Source of the DNA: Marivivens sp.
Lineage (GTDB): Bacteria; Pseudomonadota; Alphaproteobacteria; Rhodobacterales; Rhodobacteraceae
Assembly: GCA_024642185.1 (NCBI GenBank)
Contig: JAHEBR010000002.1
Span: 1 to 42,564, forward strand
DNA: 42,564 nt
Direction of reading: 5' to 3'
The notes under the pieces were generated by a model. That model saw only the letters and a program-made list of their open reading frames with translations, was not told where the DNA came from and searched no databases. Shown in pieces: positions 1 to 8,512 of this stretch; the stretch's first letter is position 1, and every line of letters begins with the position of its first letter. A program made the position numbers and the translations under genes.

Positions 1-1266
1 GGGCGGACCCTCGGTGTGCCGATCTTTCAGGAGCAGGCGATGAAGATCGCCATTGATGCGGCCCGCTTCAGCCCGGCCGAGGCCAATGAGCTGCGCAAGG
101 CGATGGCGACCTTCCGTTCGAAGGGCACGATCGGCAAGCTCGAGGAAAAGATGGTCGGGCGGATGGTGGCGCGGGGCTATGATCCCGAGTTTGCGCGGCG
201 CTGTTTCGACCAGATCAAGGGCTTTGGCGAATACGGCTTTCCCGAAAGCCACGCGGCCTCTTTCGCGCATCTCGTCTATGTCTCGAGCTGGCTGAAAAAG
301 CATTATCCTGCAGCCTTTTGCGCCGCACTCTTAAACTCGCAACCGATGGGCTTCTATGCCCCTGCCCAGCTTGTCCGCGATGCGCGCGAGCATGGGGTCG
401 AGGTGCGGCCGCCGGATGTGAATTTCTCTGATTGGGACAGCGCGCTCGAGCCCACAGCGCCCTTGGCCGACCGCCCCGATGTGCCGCGCTTTGCCCTGCG
501 GCTGGGCCTGCGGCAGATCACCGGCTTTCGCAGCGAGGCCGCCCATCGCCTGATCGCGGCGCGCGAGGCGCCCTATCGCGATGTGAAGGAATTGCAGGAA
601 CGTGGCGGGCTCAGCGCCGCCGAGATCCGCCGTCTGGCCGAGGCCGATGCGGTGCGCTCGCTCTTCATCGACCGGCGGCAGGCGCTGTGGGAGGCCAAGG
701 CGCTGCGCGATGCGCCCGATCTGCCGCTCTTCCGCGAAACCCGCGACGAGGGCGAGGAAATCCCCGTGCCGCTGCCGGCCATGCCGGTTTGCGAGCAGGT
801 GGTGGCCGATTACCAGACGATCCGCCTCAGCCTCAAGGCGCACCCGATGGCCTTCCTGCGCAAGAGCCTGACCAAACAGGGCTATATTCCCGCTGAGGCG
901 CTGAAAACGGCGCGGCCGTGGCAGCGGGTCAGGATGGCGGGGCTGGTCTTGGTCCGGCAGCGGCCCGGCACGGCGAAAGGCGTCTGTTTCATCACGCTCG
1001 AGGACGAAACCGGTGTCGCCAACCTCGTCGTCTGGCCCAAGGTGATGGAGCAGTATCGCAAGACGGTCATGCAATCGCGGCTTCTGGTGATCCATGGATA
1101 TGTCCAGCGGGATGTGGAGATCATCCACATCATCGCCGAGCATCTGGAGGACCGGACCGATGCGCTGATGCGCCTCGCCCCCGACGGGGCGCGGCAGGCC
1201 GGAGCGCCCTCGCCCAGCCACCCGCGCAACGTGAGGCTCATCCCCGCGAGCCGGGATTTCCACTGA
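1..1266 (+). CDS. dnaE2: Error-prone DNA polymerase DnaE2 (ImuC), 3' part only
   Basis: C-terminal part of a C-family replicative-type polymerase; the reading frame is open from base 1, so the true start lies outside the window. About 420 residues are visible of the roughly 1,000-1,100 usual for the family. The visible part begins in the end of the polymerase/fingers region (FRSKGTIGKLEEKMV, then a GFPESHAASFAHLVY motif typical of DnaE/DnaE2), continues through the helix-hairpin-helix-like region near residues 165-230 and ends in an OB-fold (residues about 300-385). The segment GFPESHAASFA favours DnaE2 over DnaE1. DnaE2 works with ImuA and ImuB in damage-induced mutagenic translesion synthesis; those genes would be expected just left of the window, which cannot be checked here. 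Confidence 0.93.
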   Translation, partial: GRTLGVPIFQEQAMKIAIDAARFSPAEANELRKAMATFRSKGTIGKLEEKMVGRMVARGYDPEFARRCFDQIKGFGEYGFPESHAASFAHLVYVSSWLKKHYPAAFCAALLNSQPMGFYAPAQLVRDAREHGVEVRPPDVNFSDWDSALEPTAPLADRPDVPRFALRLGLRQITGFRSEAAHRLIAAREAPYRDVKELQERGGLSAAEIRRLAEADAVRSLFIDRRQALWEAKALRDAPDLPLFRETRDEGEEIPVPLPAMPVCEQVVADYQTIRLSLKAHPMAFLRKSLTKQGYIPAEALKTARPWQRVRMAGLVLVRQRPGTAKGVCFITLEDETGVANLVVWPKVMEQYRKTVMQSRLLVIHGYVQRDVEIIHIIAEHLEDRTDALMRLAPDGARQAGAPSPSHPRNVRLIPASRDFH

Positions 1267-1348
1267 TGCTCAAGCGCCCGATAAAGCAATCGTGACGAGA
1301 CAGCGGCCAAAGCCTGCGGCATCCTCGAAGGCAGAGGGAGGACCAACC

Positions 1349-1966
1349 ATGCTCAGACCCATCCGGACCGCGATCATCGCGCTCGCGCTTGGCCTCGCCA
1401 GCCAAGCCGCCGCACAGGCAAACGTGACCTTCTTCCCCACCCAGTATATCGCCGCCCTCGCCGACCCCGAGGCCAAGAGCGGCACGGGCGCCGAGACATG
1501 GGGCATCTGGACGGTCGATCCCGGCCCGCGCGGCGTCTTCCTGCGCGAGTTCAAGACCGGCATCGCCGCCAATGGCGCGACCGATGCGGGATGGACCTTT
1601 GATCGGGGCGACTGGTGGCTCGAGGAATACGGGCGGATCATGGAAGCGCCGACCTTCCCTCTGGAACCGGGCCAGTATGTCGTCACCGGCAACCGCGAGG
1701 CTGTGTCGATCCTGACGGTCTATGCCCCCGATGCCGAGGGCCATATGGCCTGGGATCTCGACAAGGAGGCCACGATCCATGACGTGACCCACCTCGGCTG
1801 CCGCTCGGCCCGCTATACGCCCGCCGAGGGCCAATCCTGCACGCCCGCCAGTGCCAATCCCCAGTCCTTCCCGGTCGCTCCGGGGGCGGAAATGCCGCCA
1901 GTATTGGGCTGCAACAAACAGGACTATGCGGTGCTGCTGGTGGTCGGGAAATCCGTGAAGCCCTGA
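1349..1966 (+). CDS. Putative secreted protein of unknown function
   Basis: A 205-residue protein beginning with a clear Sec signal peptide (short basic start, hydrophobic core IIALALGLA, AQA cleavage region near residue 23). The ATG at 1349 is chosen over in-frame codons further upstream because it is preceded by the Shine-Dalgarno-like GAGGGAGGA and starts the signal peptide. The mature part is rich in Trp and acidic residues and holds three cysteines, suggesting a folded periplasmic or exported domain. I do not recognise the family. The gene converges on gluconokinase, the two 3' ends overlapping by 43 bp. It lies 82 bp downstream of dnaE2. Confidence 0.7.
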   Translation: MLRPIRTAIIALALGLASQAAAQANVTFFPTQYIAALADPEAKSGTGAETWGIWTVDPGPRGVFLREFKTGIAANGATDAGWTFDRGDWWLEEYGRIMEAPTFPLEPGQYVVTGNREAVSILTVYAPDAEGHMAWDLDKEATIHDVTHLGCRSARYTPAEGQSCTPASANPQSFPVAPGAEMPPVLGCNKQDYAVLLVVGKSVKP

Positions 1967-2466
1967 GCGAGCCGCTCAAGGACCACCTGCAAGACCTCGC
2001 CCAGCGGGCGGTCTGCGTCGATCGCGAAACCCATCTCCTCTGCCTCCAAGGGCTCGAGAATGGTGCGCTGGCTGGCTTGCAGCGATGGATCGAAGTAATG
2101 GCCCCGGCGCGCCTCGAGGCGCGTGGTGATCTCATCCTCCGGCACGGCCAGATGGACAAAGACAACCGGACCGCCCGCCCCTGCCCTGATCCTGTCGCGA
2201 TAGGCGCGCTTCAGCGCCGAGCAGGCGATGATCCCCTCCCGTCGCGCCAGCGCCTCTCCGATGCGATCAAGCCACGGCCAGCGGTCCTCGTCGCCCAAAG
2301 GGATGCCCGCCGCCATCTTGGCGCGGCTTGCGGGGCTGTGCAGGTCGTCGCCCTCGGTGAAGGGCAAGCCCAGCGCCTCGGCCAGCCGCGCCCCGAGGCT
2401 CGACTTGCCACAACCGGCCACGCCCATGACGACGATCCTTGGCGCGCTAGTCGCGGGCGTAGACAT
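1924..2466 (-). CDS. gntK: Gluconokinase
   Basis: P-loop carbohydrate kinase that phosphorylates D-gluconate to 6-phosphogluconate with ATP, feeding the Entner-Doudoroff or pentose phosphate route. Visible features are a Walker A motif (GVAGCGKSS), the family block EGDDLHSPASRAKMAAG, the DEDRWPWL motif and ACSALKRAYRD, all as in GntK. The ATG at 2466 (protein of about 180 residues) is preferred; an ATG two codons upstream and an in-frame codon at 2499 are alternatives that overlap manC more. It overlaps the 3' end of manC by 20 bp, so it is the last gene of the exopolysaccharide operon and is probably translationally coupled. Its 3' end overlaps the convergent secreted-protein gene by 43 bp. 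Confidence 0.9.
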   Translation of the reverse strand: MSTPATSAPRIVVMGVAGCGKSSLGARLAEALGLPFTEGDDLHSPASRAKMAAGIPLGDEDRWPWLDRIGEALARREGIIACSALKRAYRDRIRAGAGGPVVFVHLAVPEDEITTRLEARRGHYFDPSLQASQRTILEPLEAEEMGFAIDADRPLGEVLQVVLERLAQGFTDFPTTSSTA

Positions 2467-3922
2467 CGTCATAGCGGATGATGTCGTCTTCTCCGACATA
2501 GGCCCCCGTCTGAACCTCGATCAGCATCACCGGCACCTTGCCGGGGTTTTCCAGCCGGTGCTTTTCCCCCACCGGAATATAGACGCTTTCGTTCTCGGTC
2601 ACGAGGCGGGCCGTCTCGCCGATTGTGACCTTGGCTGTGCCCTCGACCACGACCCAATGCTCGGACCTGTGATAGTGGCTCTGCAAGGAAAGCGCCGCAC
2701 CGGGATGCACCGAGATGCGCTTTACCTGAAAGCGCCCGCCAAGGACGAGGCTTTCGAACCAGCCCCACGGGCGGTGATCCTTGGGGAACTGCGTGGCCTG
2801 CAAGACGCCCCGCTCGGTCAGGATATCGACGGCGCGCTTGACGTCCTGCGCGCGGCTCATGTCGGCCACGAGAACCGCATCGGGCATCGCCACGGTGAGG
2901 ATGTTTCTCAGGCCGATGCCGACCACCTCGACCAGATCGCTCTCGCTTCTGAGAAGCGTGTTCTCGCAGTCGATGGCCGTGGCCTTGCCCGAGGTCACGA
3001 CGCCCGAGGCATCGCCCTGCCCCTCGCGCCAGATCGCGTCCCAGCCGCCAAGATCCGACCAAGCCCCGTCGAACGGCACGACCGACAGGTTGCCCGCTTT
3101 CTCCATCACCGCATAGTCGATCGACTCGGCTGGCGCCTTCGCCCAAGCGGCAGGATCGAGGCGCTGGAATGCCAGGTCCGACCTTATCCCTTCGACCGCA
3201 GCAGCGACCGGCCCAACCATGGCTGGTGCACAGCGCTCAAACGCGGCAATCAGATCGCGGCCCGAGAACAGGAAAATACCGGCATTCCAGAGATAGGATC
3301 CATCGGCAATCATCCGAACGGCTTCTGCCGTGCCCGGCTTTTCAACAAATCTGCGCAGGGCGATGGGCGCACTGTCAGCCTTTGGTTTTTCCGACAGCTC
3401 CAAATAGCCATAGCCTGTCTCGGGGCGGGTTGGCGTAATGCCGAAGGTGACGAGCCTGCCCTCCGACACCGCCGCGAGGCCGCGCCGCACCGCGGCCCGA
3501 AAGGCGGCGTCATCCGGCACGACGTGATCCGCAGGGGCAACCAGAAGAATCGCGTTCGGGTCTGCCGCAACTGCACGCAAAGCTGCAGCCAGGATGGCCG
3601 GCGCTGTGTTCTTGCCTGTGGGTTCAATGAGGATCTCAGAGTTCTTCGCCCCGATCGCCTCGAGCTGTTCCTTCACAATGAAACGGAAACTGTCGCCAGT
3701 TACGATCATGGGCGAAGCAAAATCGGGGGACTGCGATCTTCGAACCGACGCTTGAAAGAGTGTGTCGCGGCCAACGAGCGAGACAAACTGCTTAGGATAG
3801 CTTTTGCGGGACAAAGGCCAAAGGCGCGTTCCCGAGCCACCGCACAGAATAATGGGTACAATCAATTGCTCAGCCTTTAGAGGTATCTCCGTAGTACCCG
3901 TCATAGCGGTTTTTCGGGCCAT
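2447..3922 (-). CDS. manC: Mannose-1-phosphate guanylyltransferase / mannose-6-phosphate isomerase
   Basis: Bifunctional type II enzyme making GDP-mannose for exopolysaccharide. The N-terminal nucleotidyltransferase shows the signature VPIILCGGSGTRLWPLSRKS followed by YPKQF; the C-terminal cupin isomerase domain shows RPWGWFE and a metal-binding QSHYHRSEHW block. Coordinates give the longest frame (491 residues), but its first 19 codons overlap the end of the kinase gene and have no family counterpart. A TTG at 3865, four bases after the kinase stop and about 9 bases after an AAAGG, would start the protein as MIVPIILCGG exactly where homologues begin; I consider this the likely true start. 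An ATG at 3904 is a third option. The gene lies in an operon with the kinase upstream and gntK downstream. Confidence 0.94.
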   Translation of the reverse strand: MARKTAMTGTTEIPLKAEQLIVPIILCGGSGTRLWPLSRKSYPKQFVSLVGRDTLFQASVRRSQSPDFASPMIVTGDSFRFIVKEQLEAIGAKNSEILIEPTGKNTAPAILAAALRAVAADPNAILLVAPADHVVPDDAAFRAAVRRGLAAVSEGRLVTFGITPTRPETGYGYLELSEKPKADSAPIALRRFVEKPGTAEAVRMIADGSYLWNAGIFLFSGRDLIAAFERCAPAMVGPVAAAVEGIRSDLAFQRLDPAAWAKAPAESIDYAVMEKAGNLSVVPFDGAWSDLGGWDAIWREGQGDASGVVTSGKATAIDCENTLLRSESDLVEVVGIGLRNILTVAMPDAVLVADMSRAQDVKRAVDILTERGVLQATQFPKDHRPWGWFESLVLGGRFQVKRISVHPGAALSLQSHYHRSEHWVVVEGTAKVTIGETARLVTENESVYIPVGEKHRLENPGKVPVMLIEVQTGAYVGEDDIIRYDDVYARD

Positions 3923-5999
3923 CTGTCCCGACCGAACTTATCACTGTCACGATCCGCCCTTGCCGCCGCAAGGACCGCGCAAGCTGATCGTAGGCCTGCC
4001 GCAAACTGGATTGGTTTGTCGCGTTGCCGCGCACGGAAAGGACCGCCAGATCAACGTGGGGCGCGATGTAGCGTGGATCGACGATGGGCAGGAGTGGCGC
4101 TGTATCGATGATGATCACGTCAAGAAGTTTTCGCGCGTCACTCAAGAGCCGGACGAAGGTCTCTGACATGAGGGGCTGATCCGTGGGGATATCGCTGCGG
4201 CGATTGCCCATGATGATACCAAGCGGGCTCCTTGGGTCGGAATCATAGAATTCTCCGGTGATTTCGAACTCGGCCGGAGACCGGAGGTAATCGAGAAGGC
4301 CCGCCCTCGGTTCGAGCCCAAGCAAGAGATGTTGGCTGGGTTTTCTGAGATCAGCGTCGATCAGAAGTGTGCGTTTGCCGGCCAATGCATAGGTTCGGGC
4401 CAGAGCAAGGGCGTTGGTCGACTTGCCCTCCGCCGCGATTGCCGAGGTCACCATGACAATTCGCCCCTCGCCCGGAACCTGCGGCAAGATCTCGTCGATC
4501 GCGGCCCGCAAAAGCCGGAAGGATTCCGCGTAATGGGACATCGGCGCAGTAACGATCCGATCCGCGAGGCTGAAAGCGCCCGTTCCTTCTTGAACATTGG
4601 GAATCACAGCGGCCACAGGCGCTGGAACCAGATTGGCGAGCTGGCTGGCCGAGGCCACGCCTCCGACATAGAATTCGTTGAGGAAGGCAAACCCCACGCC
4701 TAGGCCAAGCGCCGCCACGAGCGCCAATGCCACAGTCATCTTCCGATCAGGGTAGCTCGGTCCGGGCGGCGGCAGGGCTTCGGACACCAGTCGGCTGTCG
4801 GCCACCTGCAAAAGCGCCTGTGCCTCGGCGTCGCGTATGCGTCTCAGGAGGGTGTCGTAGTAATCTTGCGCCAAGGATGCCTCTCGCTGAAGGCCATAGA
4901 GATCCGACAAGGTCTCGGGGCTGAGCGGCCCGGAGAGAAGCTCGCGCCTAAGGGCCTCGCGCGCGGAGTCGGCATCGCTTTCAAGATCGGATATTTGTTG
5001 CGCGACACCCGAGAGGGCCACGCGGCCGCCCGCTTCGATTTCTGCATCGAGTGCCTCCAACCTGCCATTGAGATCCCCCGCCGACAGGCTCTGAGCGTCG
5101 GCCCGACCCAGCTGACGTTCGAGATCTCTCCTCTGGTCCTCCAGGGCCAAAAGGGCATTATCGCCCAAAGCTGAAGACAACGCAGACCAGTCGGAACGCG
5201 CAAGCGCCTCCTGCGCCTGCGATTGGACCAACTGTGACCGTTCGATCGCAGCTTTCGTGGCCTCAAGGTCACGTCCGATCCGCCCAAACTCGGCTGAGGC
5301 GCTTTCATCTTCGAGACGGCTCAGGTTGTTTTCGATATAGGCCGCCACAGCCGCTTCGTTTTCGGCGAGCGCCGTTTGCGCCGAGATCAATTGGCCGGCC
5401 ATCAGGTCACGCGCGGAGAGGGCCGCGTTGATCTTGCCGTCAAGTTGCAGGTCGATGTAGGTGCGTGCCAGAGCGTTTGCGAGCAGCGCCGCCCTTGCGG
5501 GGTCTGCCGAAGTCACTGCCACCCCGACAACAAAGGTCAGCCCTCTTCTGCGGATCTTGGTGGCGGCCTTGAACTGCGAGAGGGTCGCCTGAAATAGACT
5601 GTCCGGGTCAGGAGCTGTTCCATAACCAAGGCCGATCGCTCGCCTCAGTCGGCTTAAGAGCCCCAAACGCGCCCCAAACTCGGGGTCGCTCGACAGTCCG
5701 GTTTCGGCGATCGTGGCAACCGCCACCGCATCTGACCGCAATATCTCGACTTCACTTTCAAATCGGGCATTTTCGGACGTGCCGTTCAGGCTGCGGTTGT
5801 CATCAGGGTTGAGCAGGTTTTTCTGGGCCGGATCGACGAAGACCAGCGCCTCGGCCGTATAAAGCGGGGCGGCCAGTGTCAGATAGAGGCCCGCCAGACT
5901 CAAAACCAGAATTCCGACCAGAGCGATCAGTCGGACCTGACGCCGGAGAACAAGGGCGGCGTCGCGCAGGGTCAACGTATCGGAAGACATCGGATTCAT
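3870..5999 (-). CDS. Wzc/ExoP-like polysaccharide co-polymerase with tyrosine autokinase domain
   Basis: Inner-membrane chain-length regulator and BY-kinase for exopolysaccharide export (709 residues). Order: Wzz-like N-terminus with TM1 at about residues 23-46; a long periplasmic coiled-coil region (about 190-400); a PxxPxxP-like segment (PPPGPSYPDRK) before TM2 at about 421-445; then the cytoplasmic kinase with Walker A (AIAAEGKST, Lys526), Walker A' (LLIDAD, about 545-550) and Walker B (VIIIDTAP, Asp632). The C-terminus has a small tyrosine cluster (Tyr699, Tyr702, Tyr703), the usual autophosphorylation tail. It overlaps the upstream polymerase/ligase gene by 4 bp (ATGA). Glycosyltransferase, Wza and flippase genes are not in the window, so the rest of the pathway must lie elsewhere. 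Confidence 0.92.
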   Translation of the reverse strand: MNPMSSDTLTLRDAALVLRRQVRLIALVGILVLSLAGLYLTLAAPLYTAEALVFVDPAQKNLLNPDDNRSLNGTSENARFESEVEILRSDAVAVATIAETGLSSDPEFGARLGLLSRLRRAIGLGYGTAPDPDSLFQATLSQFKAATKIRRRGLTFVVGVAVTSADPARAALLANALARTYIDLQLDGKINAALSARDLMAGQLISAQTALAENEAAVAAYIENNLSRLEDESASAEFGRIGRDLEATKAAIERSQLVQSQAQEALARSDWSALSSALGDNALLALEDQRRDLERQLGRADAQSLSAGDLNGRLEALDAEIEAGGRVALSGVAQQISDLESDADSAREALRRELLSGPLSPETLSDLYGLQREASLAQDYYDTLLRRIRDAEAQALLQVADSRLVSEALPPPGPSYPDRKMTVALALVAALGLGVGFAFLNEFYVGGVASASQLANLVPAPVAAVIPNVQEGTGAFSLADRIVTAPMSHYAESFRLLRAAIDEILPQVPGEGRIVMVTSAIAAEGKSTNALALARTYALAGKRTLLIDADLRKPSQHLLLGLEPRAGLLDYLRSPAEFEITGEFYDSDPRSPLGIIMGNRRSDIPTDQPLMSETFVRLLSDARKLLDVIIIDTAPLLPIVDPRYIAPHVDLAVLSVRGNATNQSSLRQAYDQLARSLRRQGRIVTVISSVGTDGPKNRYDGYYGDTSKG

Positions 6000-7378
6000 G
6001 GGCGCTCCCGCGTGCCGCCCGGCGCGGCTCCGGAAAGCCCGAGCGCCATAATGGCAACAAAGAAATAGAGATTGCCGGCGATCTCGAGGCTGAAGTCGCC
6101 AAGCGCATGAACCGCCTCGGTCACGAGAACTCCTAGTGCGGCGAGCCGTAGGGCCTGGCCTCCGAGGGGCGAGCGATTCTCACGCAAGAGCCTGATGCCA
6201 AACCATAAAAGCGCGACCATCGGAGCGCTTCCGGCGATGAGCCCCATTTCAACCCAAAGGGAAAGATAGCTGTTGTGCGCCTGATCCCAGACAAGCCCGG
6301 AAGAGACAGGCGGCCTATGTGCCAATTCAAAGGCCAAGGGAAAGCTATCGAGGCCCCAACCGGTCAGTGGGCGTGCTCGGATCATCTCGAACACTTGACC
6401 ATAAAGCTCGACCCGCGTCCGTGTGGCCGGTCCAAGCAGGACCGCCCGCTGGAGAAGCCCCGCCCCCGCAAGGATCAGCGCCGCCGCTGCGCCTCCCGCC
6501 AAGGATAGAAGAAGCCAGATGGACAGGTGTCCGCGCAGCGCCACGAGACCGAGGGTGCCACAAACAGCGGAAAGCACACCAAGCCTAGAACCACTGGAAA
6601 AAAGAGCAAGGGCGAGGACAATAAGAGCCAGCCCCAGCAGAAACCGCTCAGCAAGCCAAACGGCCTTGGCATCATTGTTTGCCCCGCGCGCGGATTTCCC
6701 GATCACGAGCGCTATGCCAAGAATCAGCCCCATCCCGACAAAGGCCGCGAAGCTATTGTGGTTGGCGAATCCGCCGGTGATCCCGTCCGGTCCGCCTTTG
6801 GCCAAGGCCAAAACGGCATGAGTGACCGCGATTGCAAACAACGCCCAGCCCAATCGGACCGCGCGACGCCTGTTGGCGACAACTGTCGCTGTCAAAAAGA
6901 ACAGGAAGACGACAGAGGCTAGCCGCGCGAGGCCAACCAGCGTCGCATCCGGACTTATGCTAGCCGCCGATGCTTCGCTGCCAAGGCCGAGCGGCAAGAT
7001 CTGAACAATCGCAAAAGCAGGCATGACAAGGGCAAGCCAAAAGGGGGCACCGATCCCTGCCAAAGCCGCTGGCCGCGCGGGTTCCCGCACAAAAAAGAGG
7101 ATCTGACAAAGAGCCAAAGTACTCCCGACAAGAAGCGCAACGGCGCCCCAGACAAGGGGCAGATGACCCCCCGAGAAAAAGGGAACGACAAAAAGGACGA
7201 CCACGAGAAGGCCGGCGGCGAGATCAAGCGCGAAAGAAACCACCGGATCGCCAGAGGCAGGATTCAGCGATGCCGGTGCCTCTTGGTCTGTCTGGACCCG
7301 TCCGAGTGCTGGAAATGGCGCATCCGCCAAACCAGGCTGGCGGCGGCGGCGAAGCCTCTCGAGCTCGTCAAAGTCCAT
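5996..7378 (-). CDS. O-antigen ligase / Wzy-type polymerase family protein
   Basis: Polytopic membrane protein of 460 residues with about 10-12 predicted transmembrane helices after a roughly 45-residue Arg-rich cytoplasmic N-terminus. Two family markers are visible: GGFANHNSFAAF, and the Wzy_C motif RPLTGWGLDSF with a downstream WDQAHNSYLSLWVE block. Members polymerise or ligate lipid-linked glycan repeat units on the periplasmic face. Its position directly before the Wzc-like kinase and manC argues for exopolysaccharide polymerisation rather than LPS ligation, but sequence alone does not separate the two. It starts 11 bp inside the end of the preceding gene and overlaps the kinase gene by 4 bp. 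Confidence 0.88.
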   Translation of the reverse strand: MDFDELERLRRRRQPGLADAPFPALGRVQTDQEAPASLNPASGDPVVSFALDLAAGLLVVVLFVVPFFSGGHLPLVWGAVALLVGSTLALCQILFFVREPARPAALAGIGAPFWLALVMPAFAIVQILPLGLGSEASAASISPDATLVGLARLASVVFLFFLTATVVANRRRAVRLGWALFAIAVTHAVLALAKGGPDGITGGFANHNSFAAFVGMGLILGIALVIGKSARGANNDAKAVWLAERFLLGLALIVLALALFSSGSRLGVLSAVCGTLGLVALRGHLSIWLLLSLAGGAAAALILAGAGLLQRAVLLGPATRTRVELYGQVFEMIRARPLTGWGLDSFPLAFELAHRPPVSSGLVWDQAHNSYLSLWVEMGLIAGSAPMVALLWFGIRLLRENRSPLGGQALRLAALGVLVTEAVHALGDFSLEIAGNLYFFVAIMALGLSGAAPGGTRERP

Positions 7379-8045
7379 CGGAGGCCCCTATTCCGAGCGC
7401 CTCAACGGCTGCAAGAAAGCGCCGCTGGTCGGATGCTGGAAGGCTTGGCAATTTGAGGCCAAACGCCTTTCGGAAACCGGCCACCTCAACATAGGCAAGC
7501 GCGACCTCGTCCACTTGGCCAAGCGACACCAGAAGCGCGGCGTCATCCACAATTCCTTGATAGGCCACTGCTCCGCCTGCGGAAGGAAACCTGACGTAGC
7601 CCAAGGAAAATCGTTGTGCGGCAAGCCATCCCTCGAACCGGGCAAAAGCCCAAGACCGGTCGAGCAGTTGTGCTCCTTGGCTCAAGGCGGCCACCGCAAG
7701 GGCCGCAGCGTGAGTTGGCGCATCGGCAAGGATAGCGGCCGCCCTTCCCTCACAAGCTGAGGCCAGTGCTGTGATGGCTGCCGGCGGAAAGACCAATGCA
7801 GTTGGATCCGTTGCAGACCTCAAACAAAGGTCCATCTGGGCCCGGCGAAATCGGTGGGACCGCGCGGGCAAAAGCGTGAAAGCGCCATCTGATGCCTCGG
7901 CCAGTATCTGCGCCAGCGGCCGGTCTATCTGTGCCCAGGCTCGTGCTTCGAGCAATCCGCTCATCAGGCTATACCCGCCGACAATCAGGAAAAAGGGAAC
8001 AGAAACAAGGCGGGCGATCAAGGCAACGGGCCTCTGGTCTTTCAA
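7368..8045 (-). CDS. Membrane-anchored protein of unknown function, first gene of the exopolysaccharide operon
   Basis: A 225-residue protein with one N-terminal transmembrane helix (about residues 13-32) and an Ala-rich helical remainder of about 190 residues, probably periplasmic. The start is a TTG at 8045: an in-frame TAA lies 15 bases upstream of it, there is no usable ATG before the membrane helix, and an AAGG sits about 13 bases upstream. I do not recognise a family. Overlap with the polymerase/ligase gene (11 bp) and the shared strand put it in the exopolysaccharide operon, so a structural or assembly role there is an inference from context only. Confidence 0.68.
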   Translation of the reverse strand: MKDQRPVALIARLVSVPFFLIVGGYSLMSGLLEARAWAQIDRPLAQILAEASDGAFTLLPARSHRFRRAQMDLCLRSATDPTALVFPPAAITALASACEGRAAAILADAPTHAAALAVAALSQGAQLLDRSWAFARFEGWLAAQRFSLGYVRFPSAGGAVAYQGIVDDAALLVSLGQVDEVALAYVEVAGFRKAFGLKLPSLPASDQRRFLAAVEALGIGASDGL

Positions 8046-8104
8046 GCGTTGATAACAACCTTAGGATGTATTATACAATATTGTCACGCTAAAAGATTGA
8101 GCCC
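8046..8104. promoter_or_regulatory. AT-rich divergent promoter region of the exopolysaccharide operon
   Basis: This 59-bp gap is much more AT-rich than its surroundings and separates two divergent genes. On the minus strand a perfect TATAAT (8075 to 8070) lies 25 bases before the TTG start of the first exopolysaccharide gene; no good -35 box is seen at 16-18 bp. TACAATATTGT just beside it forms a short dyad. A plus-strand promoter for the small secreted protein could overlap here. Confidence 0.35.
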
Positions 8105-8512
8105 ATGCCCCACGTCCTTGCCACCCTCTCCTTGCTGGCTGCCGCACTAACTGCCTCAGCCGCCGCCGCGGCACCCAATCCAGCGGTCTATGACAACTTG
8201 GTGGCTCGCTGTAGCAGCGCTCGCATCGTTGATTGCGCCGCGGCCTTTGAGACATCCATCAGGGATCTCGGCGCATCGAACCTCGGCCCGCAGGATTTGG
8301 ATGCCACCCTCGGTCTGATTGCCGCAGCCGCCTTGCAGACAGCCCAAACCAAGCCCCAGACCGCCCGCCGCATGGCCGCCATTCTGCGTGAGGCCGCGAA
8401 GGCCGCGGGTGAACCGGTTCAGGCGCGCAATCTTCTGATCGTCGCCGAACTGGTCGAGAATGGTCGCGCGAAAGAGGTCCTGAGCCGGATCTTCCCCGCC
8501 AGCCCGTCCTAA
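8105..8512 (+). CDS. Small secreted protein of unknown function
   Basis: A 135-residue protein starting with a Sec signal peptide (hydrophobic stretch from about residue 5, Ala-rich, likely cleaved around residues 20-23). The mature part is helical, with two nearby cysteines in SSARIVDCAAAF that could form a disulfide. No family recognised. It is divergent from the exopolysaccharide operon across a 59-bp AT-rich gap and convergent with the Old Yellow Enzyme gene (4-bp overlap of stops). The ribosome-binding site is weak. Confidence 0.65.
   Translation: MPHVLATLSLLAAALTASAAAAAPNPAVYDNLVARCSSARIVDCAAAFETSIRDLGASNLGPQDLDATLGLIAAAALQTAQTKPQTARRMAAILREAAKAAGEPVQARNLLIVAELVENGRAKEVLSRIFPASPS

Noticed and set aside
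2228-3880. A 550-codon plus-strand open frame opposite manC and gntK
   Set aside because: Antisense shadow of two clearly coding minus-strand genes; no motif, no ribosome site, and composition typical of a reverse-complement reading.
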